From the NCBI GenBank assembly GCA_949128115.1, contig OX421963.1, forward strand, positions 92,513,602 through 92,577,601: DNA of 64,000 nucleotides, given 5' to 3'. This stretch comes from Anaspis maculata. Lineage: Eukaryota > Arthropoda > Insecta > Coleoptera > Scraptiidae. Shown here one piece after another: positions 1 through 9,624 of this stretch (the first letter of the stretch is position 1; every line of letters begins with the position of its first letter). The notes under the pieces were generated by a model. It saw only the letters and a list, made by a program, of their open reading frames with translations. It made no database searches and had not been told where the DNA came from. The translations under genes and the position numbers were made by a program.

Positions 1-499
1 GCTGAAACCGCAGGAATTTCGCGCAAGAATTTCAGTGTATCCAGTCTTCCAGATCCAGTCTTTGCTAGTTTTGTGTGGTAGGCGTACGGCATGTACGGTT
101 AGGTCCCTATGCCTACCTTACCTCAGCTGCTGGTGCCAAAGTTTGCAAATTGCACACCAAATAACATGACGAACGTGAATAAAACTGGAACGAGAACTAA
201 AATTAATATTCGTACTAACCTACTTTATCACAGTGGCAATTTGATTTTCAATCAAGGCAATGGCATTTGGGCACCAGACTTTATTTCAGTATTTGTCAGA
301 GATAAATGATTATACCTACAATGCAAACTGCGTTCCAGTCAATCAATCACTGTAGTTGTAATGCAGTTGCTAGTATTGGCTTTAGAGCTCTCGTATATCA
401 ATGTAAACTACGGAAAGCGAATTAGTCCCACATTGATTTTGTATAGGTATTAGTTTCGATCAAAATTAGCACTTATTCGTCTATCGTACACTTCACTAC
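1..499. other. No recognisable gene
   Basis: I see no coding region, RNA gene or clear repeat. The longest open frame (66 codons at 109-309) has no recognisable motif and is of chance length. The stretch ends where an LTR-like sequence begins at 500. Confidence 0.6.
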
Positions 500-690
500 T
501 GTTACGAGCGGCGATTCTGGAGAACACGCGATCTTTCTAGACTCTTCCCATTAGGTCGCAGTGTACAAGTGCGGAGCTCTGGGCATTACCAGAATACACG
601 CGATGGCTTGACGATTGAAATACGTGGAGACTTGAACGTGCGATCAAGACACATCTGTTCATTTTGGCGAAGGTGCCGGCTTCACCGCAC
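500..690 (+). repeat. Partial LTR (U3 part) of the gypsy-2 family
   Basis: The sequence begins TGTTACGAG and runs parallel for about 190 bases to the U3 part of the complete LTR at 12314-12839 (which lies on the minus strand). It shares the blocks TGTTACGAGCGGCG, CGCAGTGTACAA, GGAGCTCTGG, GTGGAGACT and the terminal GGCG(A/G)AGGTGC. It points right, opposite to the gypsy element that follows, so it is not that element's own LTR. The R and U5 parts are missing. It is probably a truncated solo LTR or a recombination remnant that abuts the end of gypsy 1. Confidence 0.65.
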
Positions 691-2388
691 ATTGGGATTC
701 CGATCCGACAGGCTCCCAGGCGCAAGTTTGTGTTTGCAAGTGACCTTTGAAGTTCCGAATTGACATAAATAGATTCGCGGCCCTAGTACCTTGACAATTC
801 GGGCCTTTGCCCAAGATTTAACGTTATTTGCATAATTCCGGATCATGACGTGATCTCCCACGGCAAAAGAATTTTCCCTCCCTTTTTTGATGGAAATCTG
901 TCTAACATTTACGTCCTGTCTCGGTTCAATACGGTCTAAACGAATTGAGATTTTGCGACCAAACATTAACTCTGATGGAGTTTTTCCCGTTTTGGCATGA
1001 ATGGTAGTTCTGTACGAGAGTAAATATCTCGCCGAAATGGTGTCAGTTCCTTCGTTTGCATTATTTTGGTCATGTAATGCTTTTGATATTCCCCTTTTAG
1101 TTGATTTTACACCGTTTTCAGCTGCTCCGTTGGTAGCTGGATGATACGGTGGTGACATTTGATGCCTAACACCGTTTTGTTTGCAAAAAAATTCAAATTT
1201 CCTTGATGTAAACTGTGGGCCATTGTCTGTGATTAGAGTGTATGGCAACCCAAAACGTGCAAACATTTCTCTCAACACCTTGATTGTCTGCAATGATGTA
1301 GTGGCGCTTTTCATATCTATAACTTCTACCCATTTGTTGAACGCATCTGTCAGTACCAAAAACATGTTGCTCTTAACTGGTCCAAAAAAATCGACATGGA
1401 CACGACCGAAAAAGTTGTTCACTTCTGGAAAACCCATTACCGTAGCTTTCGGTGGGTCGGGTCTTGCTTGCAAACAACTCATGCAATTCCTTACTACCTC
1501 TTCTATCTCTTTGTCTATGTTGTGCCACCATACATACGATCGGGCCGCCGCGGTCATTCTCACGACTCCCGGGTGTGCTATATGTAACTCTTTTAACACT
1601 GCGTCACGCCATTTTTGTAGAATCACTACTCTGTGACCTCTCATAATTATTCCTTTCTCTACCGTTAACTCCAGCCTTTTGTCGAAATAGTGTTTTAGTT
1701 CTCCCTCTTTAATCTTCTTGGCCCAACCTTTATTTATATAACCTAAAACACCTTTTAGAATGAGGTCTAGTAGAGTGTCCTCTCTTATGCTGTTTTCCTC
1801 CGCTAAAAGAGTGCCATTGTCCTGAACAAAATTCAGATATGAGTAGCCTTCTTCTTCTTCTTCTTCTTCTTCTTCTTCTTCTTCTTCTTCTTCTTCTTCT
1901 TCTTCTTCTTCTTCTTCTTCTTCATTTGACCTAATGTGTATTAGTAATCGCGAAAGACTATCGGCATTCGAATTGTCTTCGCCTCTGATATGTTTAATAT
2001 CGAAATTGAATACACTTAAATAAACTGCCCACCGCTGTAACCTGCTGGCGGCCATGGTTGGAATGCCTTTTTCCTCCCCGAAAATGTAAATCAAAGGCTT
2101 GTAGTCTGTCACCAAGGTAAAACTGTTTTCTAGCAAAAACTGCTCGAATTTCTTGACGCAATAAAATATTGCCAGTGCCTCTTTGTCTAGTACTGAATAG
2201 TTTTTTCCGCTGATGTTGAACTCCTTGACACAAAAGCCATCGGTTTTTCTTCGCCGTTCTTGAAAATGTGTGACAGTACTCCTCCAATGCCGTACGGACT
2301 GGCATCGCATGCTAATCTCACTTCAAGTGCTGGGTCAAAATGCACTAGTACTTGATCCGACTGTAAGACTTCTTTTAGACTTAGACTT
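682..2388 (-). pseudogene. pol: gypsy-1 pol, RNase H and integrase part
   Basis: A long open frame runs from 2310 to 682. The RNase H part has VLDKEALAIFYCVKKFEQFL, VTDYKPLIYIF and the end motif DNSNADSLSR. Its first segment (CDASPYGIGGVLSH) lies upstream in another frame, so there is a frameshift near 2215-2235. After a glutamate run come an HHCC zinc-binding region (HIAH about residue 244, CMSC about 277) and an integrase core with D in VHVDFFGP (about 307), D in LITDNGPQF (about 363) and E in NGAAENG (about 399). The D-to-E spacing is 35 residues, as in Ty3/gypsy integrases. The C-terminal tail continues to 682. The product would cut and join cDNA in the nucleus; here it is a relic, though the integrase frame itself is open. 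Upstream it is cut off by the composite insertion at about 2389. Confidence 0.9.
1849..1923. repeat. (TTC)25 microsatellite inside gypsy pol
   Basis: About 25 uninterrupted TTC units (GAA on the coding strand) lie in frame between the RNase H and integrase domains. They encode a run of about 25 glutamates in a linker. The perfect tract suggests recent slippage. Its length is a multiple of three, so the frame stays open. Confidence 0.95.
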
Positions 2389-2394
2389 CTTCGG

Positions 2395-3382
2395 GCCTAG
2401 ATGAGCTAAGTGAGAGATCGGACAGAGCTGTTTCTGCAATGGTGCAGTATTGTCAGGATAATGGCCTGCATCTCAATGCTGGCAAAACTAGTATGATGCT
2501 GTTTTCAAACCGCAGTCGAGGCTCTAGTTTGCTGGTAAGGGCTGCTGGGCTGAGCATACCCCAGGTCGACTCTGTGAAGTTTCTTGGTGTCCACATTTAT
2601 TTATTTATTTTATTTATTTATTTAATTGTCTTATTTTACGAGGCGGCATTCAGCTATAAGCTGCTCTACCATGCAACCTCGGGGACAGCACAAAATATCC
2701 ATGGATGAAGTAGGATTCGAACCCACACAGGGCAGCGCGAGTGGTTTGGCTTGCCATTACCTGTACCACTCGGCCACCACCGCTCCAAATTGATGCCCGT
2801 CTGTCCTGGCGGGCACACATCGATCACGTGCTTGCCAGGATGGCCTCGTCTTGTTTTGTTTTATCGCAGCTGCGGGACAGGGTTGACTTGTGGATGCTCA
2901 AGTTGTATTACCATGCGCACGTCCATTCAGTGTTGAGTTACGGCATTTTGCTGTGGGGTGGCTCTGGCGGGGTCATCAGTGTTCTGAAAATGCAAAAACG
3001 TATTCTGCGCACAATGACTTTCAATGCTGTGCGTGTATCCTGCAGGCCAATTTTTCAAGACCTAAAAATTTTAACGGTCATTTCTGAATTTATTTTGAGG
3101 TGTGTAGTGTACGTTCACTCTAATAAATCTCAATTTTCCTTTTATGACAGAGATACATGTTCGCCTTATGACCTGAGATGCAGCGGCTCCGCCCTTGCAA
3201 TTCCGTTTCATAGACTATCTACAACGGCAAGGAGTTCTCTGGTGATGCCGATCAAATTATACAATCGTATCCCTGCTCAGGTGAGGAGTATCGATAGCGT
3301 TTATGGCTTTCGTAGAGCCGTGAAAGAGCTACTTTTAGAGCTAACAGTTTATTCCGTCGATGAATTTTTAGAAGGAAAATGA
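2395..3382 (+). pseudogene. jockey-like LINE, RT C-terminal fragment
   Basis: The frame encodes the part of a non-LTR reverse transcriptase after the catalytic FADD motif: a DNGLHLNAGKTSMMLF block, VDSVKFLGVHI, then IDARLSWRAHIDHVLARM, VHSVLSYGILLWGG, MQKRILRTM and YNRIPAQVRSIDSVYGFRR, with a stop at 3382. The VHI and IDA parts are separated by a SINE at 2598-2786. Apart from that the frame is largely intact. It is 5'-truncated, since the catalytic RT motifs and endonuclease are absent. It resembles the family of the minus-strand LINE at 63286-64000, which carries the complementary N-terminal part. Confidence 0.85.
2598..2786 (-). mobile_element. tRNA-derived SINE inserted in a LINE
   Basis: Read on the minus strand, the head starts at 2786 with a tRNA-like region. 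It has an A-box-like TGGCCGAGTGGT (2765-2776) and a perfect B box GGTTCGAATCC (2713-2723), about 45 bases apart, which is the layout of an internal RNA polymerase III promoter. A tRNA-unrelated body follows, then a tail of AAAT/AAATA units (the TTTA repeats at 2598-2625 on the plus strand). Near-identical 8-mers flank it: TCCACATT (2590-2597) and TCCAAATT (2784-2791). Removing it restores continuous LINE coding sequence. The A box resembles those of serine or leucine tRNAs; the exact parent tRNA is not decided. Confidence 0.85.
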
Positions 3383-4149
3383 TCTTGTCTGGATTGTTTT
3401 GTTCACTTTGTTTTGTATTTCATTGCATTGCAATGTGTTGTATATGCCGATCAGCTTTTAAATTCAGCACTAGAACGGTAATTTTCTTACGCCAAGTTGG
3501 CAATTCTGCGATAATTGGGGATGCTCAAATTTGTAATGTTGGATCAGTTTTTCCCTAGATGACCTTGAATTTGTATTGTCAATCAAGTACAGCGCTGTTG
3601 CAAGATTGTACGAACGTTCAAGGCGTCTTGATTTTGGTAGATTTTCGCCAGTTTAAATGGGCGACTGGTGGTGGAATGTTTTTTCAAATAAAATAATAAA
3701 TCACGTTGAGAAAACTGTTCTAATTTTTGGTCAAAAATAAAGGTCAATAGCTGATATCTAAAATTAATCTGTGCCCTGCAAATTTAACACTAGGTGATAG
3801 ATTTTACAAGCTCTCGAAGGTAATAATCGAAAATTTCACAATTTTTTCTGAAATTATTGCTATGCCTGTACTAAGGATCTAATTTTAGTGACAACGTAAA
3901 TCAACTTATATAGTGCAATAGTACCTAGTATCACTATATGTAGGTACTTAAGATACATTGATACTATAACTAAATATATACAATATACAACAATTCTTGA
4001 AAACCTGTGAGATGAATTAACTTCAGCTACAGCATTCGCTTGAAGATCTATAGGCAAAGCACAGAGAAACTGTTCGACGTAGCTTTAATGCAAAAAAAAG
4101 GAAAAGATGTCAGCGAGGCTGATATCAGTGGCCATCTTAGGAAACAGAG
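3383..4149. other. LINE 3' UTR and unassigned sequence
   Basis: After the LINE stop codon comes T-rich non-coding sequence with AATAAAATAATAAA at 3689-3702, which could mark the 3' end of the first LINE. From about 3705 to 4149 I see AT-rich DNA with no gene or repeat that I can name. Confidence 0.4.
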
Positions 4150-4740
4150 GGTAGAGTAGATGCAGCAAGTGGGCGAGTGTGAAGTTGCCGATGGAGATGT
4201 TGAGGAACTACAGGTCTAGAACAGATGCAGTTTTTGATAGCCATTGTCCGCGGACACCTACTCCGCGACGATGTGGTTCATGGTCTGGTTCTCAGTTCCA
4301 CATGGCTGCGATGTTCAAAATTGGCAGCCAGAAAGTCTGGGTAGATTTGACAACTCCAGCAATGATTCTCAATGCTTGGTTAAAAATGACGTCAATGATG
4401 TTGTGTGTGTGTGTGTGCTATTTATCCAAACAGGAGCGCAGTATTCCGCTGTCGACAGTGTCGACTAGACCAAGACAAAGGTGGATATTCGAAGAGTAGT
4501 GGCGTCGACACTCCATGTAGTTCTCGCAAGTCTCTGAACCAGGTTCATTCGTGTCTTCGTCTTGGCACTGAGTTTCTCCAAGTTGAGCTTGAAGGACAAT
4601 GTTTGGTCGAAGGTCACACCCAGGTACTTGGGAGTGGGATTGTGCTGCAGATGAAGTCCAGCCATCAAAGCTGACATTGAGGTGTCGATCTGCTCCTCTG
4701 TTGTTCAGATGAATGGTTCTAGTCTCTATTTCCCGAGAGT
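4150..4740 (-). pseudogene. LINE RT C-terminal fragment, second family
   Basis: On the minus strand, 4677-4465 encodes PTPKYLGVTFDQTLSFKLNL, KTKTRMNLVQRLARTTWSVD and TTLRISTFVLV, the conserved post-catalytic region of jockey-type reverse transcriptases. After a break it continues with a frame near 4390-4310 that reads like FNQALRIIAGVVKSTQTFWLP. A run of GT units at 4402-4418 and several stops lie between and after. The orientation is opposite to the LINE fragment upstream, so it came from a separate insertion. Both ends are truncated and no catalytic motif is present. Confidence 0.75.
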
Positions 4741-5756
4741 TCGGATTCAATCCTCATTTCTGAAAGATGACAAAATTCTGTTGGAAAATCGTAATACATA
4801 TTAATTTTTTGTGCAGAAATATCATAGTGAAAAATCACAGAATTGGCGGGTTTTTATTTTGCACATCTGTGTTATTTGTCCAAAAAGTTCGTTTTCAGTT
4901 TTGACAAAAAAATACAAGGTAAAACTTTGGATCAAGTTTTCATTTTTGGCTGGTCATAATCTACTCGCTGTTCGATTGAATTGGTTCAAATTCATTTCAT
5001 GGCTTGTCTCTGTTGACAGAAGGGCTGGCCTAAAAAGCTAAAATTACAGAAGCCAACTTTTTCCAAGAAAGAATCGAGCCACATCGCGGGTCAACCATTA
5101 AATTTGCCTCAATATGGCTCGAACCCGATAACAGTATTCCCAAAAATGTAAATTTGACCAAATAACACAGGGATACATTTTTCCGAATCTGCGGCCCTGG
5201 ACTTTGATTTACCCAGTAATTCTTGACAAGTTTTAACAGAGGAATATTGCTGGTAAATCTAAACAAAATTGAGGTCCTCTATCTGCCATTGGTCTATGTA
5301 ACGTTAATAAATAACCTTATAGCGTGGAGACCACAGGTGATGATAAGCACCGCAAAGCAAGAGCGCCTTTCTCTGGTGGTGATTCAGGCGTGGCCCCAAA
5401 CTGTTGGTAATTTGTGGAAATTCACTGGAATCCCGTGGCAATCCATTTAATTTGAAGAAATCGTATCCGGTGGAAATCCCGTGGTAATCCCGTGGCAATC
5501 CATCACAATCCGTTGAACGTTCTGATGTCCCAGTAATTCACCCGAGGATTCACCCCTTGGTCATTTGTATCTGAAGTCAACTTTGAATGAAAGAAAAAAT
5601 TTACAAGCACCTAAGTACTCAGACAAGAGTGCTACTCCTACTTACCTTATAAATGTACAGGCAAAACCATGAATATAGCAATGGCAGAACCGGGGGCAGA
5701 ACACTTAAACGAAATTTTCCCAGGAATGTAAACAACTATGACACTCATCTGACATC
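4741..5756. other. No gene; contains a short local repeat
   Basis: I see no coding signal. Short repeated units of the form AATCCCGTGG(C/T)AATCC occur three times at about 5429-5511. Nothing else stands out. Confidence 0.45.
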
Positions 5757-6104
5757 ATGACAAACAACGGCCAAGGCAACAGGGCAGCGGATATGATGCA
5801 AGGAGACGCCAGATCTGGCATTTCTTGTCAAAATTTTCTAACCTCTTTGAGCTCAGCCCGTTTTCGCACAACTTGGTCTAAGAGCGTCCGTTACACTCTA
5901 GGCAACATGGCCAACCGCGTTTTTAATTCTGCTGAATTTAAAACGTGATCGGCATATATGTTACCTATGATAGGTACTCAATTTTATTTATAGTTTTTTG
6001 TTATTCTATTTACATGTATTTACCGATTTTGACCACATTTACAATAACATCTTGTTATTCTAATCAAATGAATAAAGTTTTGAATTTGAATTTGAATTTG
6101 AAAA
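5757..6104 (+). mobile_element. LINE-like 3' end with TTTGAA tail
   Basis: A short open frame ends at 5948 and a 130-base AT-rich 3' region follows, with AATAAA at 6071 and a tail of four TTTGAA-type units running to the junction with gypsy 1. A polyadenylation signal plus a simple repeated tail at an insertion junction is the hallmark of target-primed LINE or SINE insertion. The 63-codon frame has no motif I can name. Confidence 0.6.
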
Positions 6105-6555
6105 TTTACTTTTGTGAATGCTGCTTGACATTCCTCAACAATCTATACAACGATTTTAATTCATTTGTCACATTCGGAATGAATTTTGCATAGTAACTAA
6201 CTAACCCCAGGAATGATTTTAATTGAGTGACATTTTTTGGTCGTGGCGCGTCCCTTATCGCTTTTACTTTTTCCGGGTCTTTCCGCAATCCTTCTGCCCC
6301 TACCAGATGTCCTAAGTACTCAATTTCTTCACTAAAAAATTCACATTTCTCCTTGCGTAATTTGAATCATGCGTCCCTTAATCTCTGGAAAACTTTTCTC
6401 AAATTTTCAGTATGTTTTTCGACACTCGACCCTGTTACGACTATGTCATCTAGGAAATTTATTACACCCTCAATACCTTATAATGTCTTTTCGATAGTCT
6501 GCTGAAAAATTGCTGTCGCCGGTTTTGTTCCGTAGGGTAACCGTTCCATTTTATA
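6105..6555 (-). pseudogene. pol: gypsy-1 RT, catalytic centre and thumb
   Basis: Reading leftwards from the inserted element, the frame gives KMERLPYGTKPATAIFQQTI, then across a short break NFLDDIVVTGS, the FLDD form of the YXDD catalytic motif. It continues with EEIEYLGHLVGAEG and PKNVTQLKSFLGLVSYYAKF, the thumb and connection region that precedes RNase H in gypsy elements. One in-frame stop follows RLRDA. The frame breaks again at the left end, where the composite insertion begins. Its upstream half is at 7637-8060. Confidence 0.85.
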
Positions 6556-7636
6556 CCGGGTGATCATTTGAAAACTATCCACCTGCAATAACTCCCGATT
6601 CCCAGTGAATATTTTTTCGAGCAAAAACAGGTCGATTTTTATATCGAGGGAGACATCCAAAACATACATTCGCAAATTTCTATATTCACCCCCCTCGCCC
6701 CCACTCACCCCAACTTTGAAATTTCAAATGACACTACCTACTTTGCGATACATCAAATCGAAGGAAATTAAATTTTCTTTCTGAAGAAAATATTTTCAAA
6801 ATTTTCAGCCCCACCCCCTTTTTTCTAAAGATTCTCTGACTGTTCCATTTTATATTCTGGACCCCTCATTTTTTTCTTAATTTAGTTTGCGTCATCCCAG
6901 ATAGCATCGAAGCAGAAAATTTTCGGTGAAAAAAGTGCTACCTAAATTCACCCCTTCGCTCTCCCCCACCTCAACTCCCAAATTTGATAAAACACCACCT
7001 ACTTTGTGATACATCAAATTGAAGGAAATTGAATTCTCTTTACGAAAAGAATTTTTTTGAAATTTTCTACCCCTCCCCCAATAAATTGGCCATTTGGAGT
7101 ATTCTAGGGAGGCAATGGGGGGCTTTAAAAATTGTGAAAAAATCTTTTTCAGGGAGAGAATTCAATTTCCTTCAATTTGATGTATTACAAAGTGGGTATT
7201 GACATTTTAAATTTTTGAGGTCAGGTGGGGGGAGCGAAGGGGTAAATTTGGGTAGCACTTTTTTTATAGAAAATTTTCTCTTTCGATGCTGTGCAGGATG
7301 ACGTTTACTGTATTGAAGGGAAATGGAGGTCAAGAATATTAATTTGGACACTCAGAGAATTTTAGGAAGAACAGGGAGTGGGGTTGGAAAATTTCAAAAT
7401 ATTTTTTTTAGAAAGAGAATTTAATTCTCTTTGATTTGATGTATCGCAAGGTAGGTGGTGTCATTTGAAATTTCAAAGTTGGGGTGAGTGGGGGCGAGGG
7501 GGCTTAAGATATAAATTCTCCAATGTATGTTTTAGATGTCCCCCTCGATATAAAAATCGACCTGTTTTTGCTCAAAGACATTTGCACTAGGAATCGGGAG
7601 ATATTGCAAGTGGATAGTTTTCAAATGATCACCCGG
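6556..7636. mobile_element. 1081-bp palindromic element, TA target site
   Basis: The element starts CCGGGTGATCATTTGAAAAC and ends with the reverse complement of that sequence. The two halves (about 500 bases each, centre near 7095) are diverged inverted copies. TA flanks it on both sides (6554-6555 and 7637-7638), and removing the element plus one TA restores the gypsy RT frame exactly, so the borders are secure. No transposase is encoded; the ORFs inside are mirror-image noise. A TA duplication and terminal inverted repeats suggest mobilisation by a Tc1/mariner-type transposase. Confidence 0.9.
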
Positions 7637-8060
7637 TATATACCTTTATGGGTGCTCCAGGCTAGTAAATGCTTGGAGTCTTATTCATGTGATTCTAGTT
7701 GGTTGTATGCATGTTTTGAATCCAGTTTGGTAAACTTTTGTCCGCCCTGTAAGGCGGCGAACAATTCCTCTACACGCGGCATGGGGTATTTCACGTCTTG
7801 CAAATGTTCATTCACCGTAACCTTGTAATCTGCGCAAACTCGTATTGTTTCGTCTGATTTCATAATTGGAACGAGAGGTGTGCCTCAGGCGCTCTTGTCG
7901 ATTGGTGTTATTATCCTTTCTCTTTCTAACCTGCTCAATTCATCTTCTACTGCAATTCTATATGCCATGGGAATTGGACACGGTTCACAAAATTTTGGCG
8001 TTACGTTTTCTTTTGATTCTAATTTGATCTTTCCATGTTTGTAAAGCCCTAATCATCGTT
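7637..8060 (-). pseudogene. pol: gypsy-1 RT, N-terminal half
   Basis: The minus-strand frame contains PMAYRIAVEDELSRLERERI, then GTPLVPIMKSDETIRVCADY, KYPMPRVEELFAALQGGQ and FTKLDSKHAYNQLESHE. These are the fingers and palm motifs of gypsy RT, with the first catalytic aspartate in KLDSKHAY. Two in-frame stops are visible (after TPIDKSA and after ESHE). The reading frame then runs into the palindromic element at 7636 and resumes on its other side. Confidence 0.85.
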
Positions 8061-8153
8061 GAAAACCTCTTTGAACTCGTCGCAAATCTCCTGACCGATT
8101 TCGCTGGTCTCTAAATGTTTTATTTCACCTGCTAGAAGTGATATGCTGTGTGG

Positions 8154-8459
8154 TCAGAAAAAGTGGGGTCCGCCTTTTCTGATGACACACAATTTGACCA
8201 CTTGTGTGCAACCCCGACCTGTCAAAGGTACTATAACTTCTCCCAGTGGTCTCGTTATTTCCCCATTATAACCTTTGAGAACAATGTTGCTTTGGCTCAG
8301 TTGATAAATACTGAAATTTTTCTTATAAAGATCCTCTGAAATAGCTGACAAGGAAGCCCCCGTATCAAGCTCCATATCCGAAAAATCATCTTCAATCTTA
8401 CCGTACGCGAAATACGTAACACTACAATTTGTTAAAAGTATTGAAATCCTGATTCCCAA
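8154..8459 (-). pseudogene. pol: gypsy-1 aspartic protease
   Basis: The 101-codon frame contains the retropepsin active site MELDTGASLSAIS and downstream beta-strand blocks VLKGYNGE and VIVPLTGRG. The protein would be a dimeric protease that cuts the Gag-Pol polyprotein. The flap and ILG-type C-terminal motif are not clear. The frame breaks before RT begins. No gag is recognisable upstream (8460-9321), so the 5' part of the element may be deleted. Confidence 0.75.
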
Positions 8460-9321
8460 TGAAGTGACAGATGTTATGAATATAAAGTGTCAGTTGTCAT
8501 TACAATCCGCCTTTGGCAACCATCTTGTGGCGGAAAAATCAGTTCGAATAGCGAACACGCGGTTGAGAAAGAAATATTTGCACGGCTTGGGTTTTTGAAT
8601 TACTTAATAATTTTGGACGTTGTTCTTTGTCGCACGCACGCCTCAAACTTCACTGATGAAACGATCATAACAAACCGGACCCATTGCAGACACCTCCCTA
8701 TACCAACTGAAACTTTTCCAATTTCCAACAAAGTGATTTTTTCCAAGCCAAACAAAACGATATTATTGTCATCCCTCTCGCCTCTCGCTCGCATATTTTT
8801 TCGCTCGATGCGTACATGAAACCAATAACTAAATTGCGAGACGTTGGAAATTAATAATTCGTCCAACTTTCGGGCATATAAATTGCGAAGGCAGAAAGGC
8901 GAAAGAAAACGTTGAATTTGCCCGGCGCGCTGGCATTGTAAGACGGGTTACGTTTTAGTTGGAAGCGACCGTGTGACGACGTCGGCGTCGTGAAGGTTTG
9001 ACGCACGACTGCTTGCCGCGCGGAATGGGTCATGAAAACGGGGATTTTTGGCGGAGGCGCCGGCGATAGCGGAAGGATGAACCACTGTGCGAAGCATCGG
9101 GATTGGTTACTCATGCCCAGTAGTACGTCATACAAAGATAAAACTCAAGAGAAAGGACTTTGAAGTGGGTTTGGGTTTGTCTTGTTGAAATTCTTATTAT
9201 TAAGCAAGAGGGCGAGTGCCTTTGACACTCGCTGCGATTAATAAAACCCGTCAATCGCGCCAACCCTTGAATGCAGCTTATAGAGCTTGACTCGAGTTTG
9301 CTGGACGTTTTCGTATAGTAT
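8460..9321. other. Unassigned, CpG-rich in part
   Basis: No gene is recognised. The part 8890-9080 is noticeably richer in G, C and CpG than its surroundings and holds a 94-codon minus-strand open frame without motifs. A short inverted repeat GCGAGTG...CACTCGC lies at about 9210-9234, near AATAAAA (9239-9245). This could be the gag or 5' region of gypsy 1, or the old target of gypsy 2. Confidence 0.35.
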
Positions 9322-9624
9322 TGTTACGATATTTCGCGTACGGGTTCGAATATAATCGAAACGATTGTTTTAAAACACACACTGTTTATTTCTGCGTGCT
9401 ACAATCAATAAATAACGCCAACAATTATCCGCTTGGAATAATTTTGCAGGTACTTCGCTTGTTTCGCTCGCGTTACCACTTTGCATTCCAATTCAATACT
9501 GCCGCGAGCTGCCGGCTGACGCCGTATATAAGGCCTCTGAACAGCGTTCCCGAACTTTCTGTCTACTTCCAGCAAATTCCATAGCGGCCCGGGATATGCG
9601 GTTTCTAGACCATTCCTGAATAAT
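9322..9624 (-). repeat. 3' LTR remnant of gypsy 2
   Basis: This is a direct repeat of 12314-12616 with few differences. It contains the TATA-like TATATAAG and the AATAAA of the LTR, and ends in TGTTACG on the plus strand (CGTAACA on the element's strand). The U3 part is missing because the internal deletion joins RT sequence directly to LTR sequence at about 9624. The coding frame of RT runs on into the LTR and makes a meaningless tail. Confidence 0.92.

Larger units (their letters stand above)
2389..6104 (+). mobile_element. Composite LINE-derived insertion in gypsy 1
   Basis: gypsy-1 pol stops at about 2389 and resumes at about 6105, so everything between is inserted. The plus-strand right end has an AATAAA (6071-6076) and a tail of repeated TTTGAA units (about 6080-6104), which is typical of a LINE 3' end. 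The left end starts directly in RT-coding sequence, as in a 5'-truncated LINE. The two junctions share a TTTTA(G)ACTT / ATTTACTTTT-like sequence that could be an imperfect target duplication. Inside are a plus-strand LINE fragment with a SINE in it (2395-3382), a minus-strand LINE fragment (4150-4740) and a LINE-like 3' end (5757-6104). More than one event is needed; the order is not resolved. Confidence 0.6.
682..8459 (-). mobile_element. Ty3/gypsy element 1, dead and twice interrupted
   Basis: Read on the minus strand, the pieces come in the order protease (8459-8154), reverse transcriptase (8060-7637 and 6555-6105), RNase H (2388-1950) and integrase (about 1790-682). This is the Ty3/gypsy order. 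A TA-flanked palindromic element (6556-7636) splits RT, and a composite of LINE fragments (2389-6104) separates RT from RNase H. Stops and at least one frameshift show that it is not functional. I find no gag upstream of the protease and no matching pair of LTRs, so both ends are uncertain. The integrase and RNase H part is the best preserved, with a 542-codon open frame. Confidence 0.85.

Noticed and set aside
2705..2786. Possible tRNA gene on the minus strand
   Set aside because: The A and B boxes are present, but the arms do not pair into a full cloverleaf and the sequence continues into a SINE body and tail inside a LINE.
9322..9624. RT C-terminal extension coded in this stretch
   Set aside because: The frame after CNAP is LTR sequence read through a deletion junction, not part of RT.
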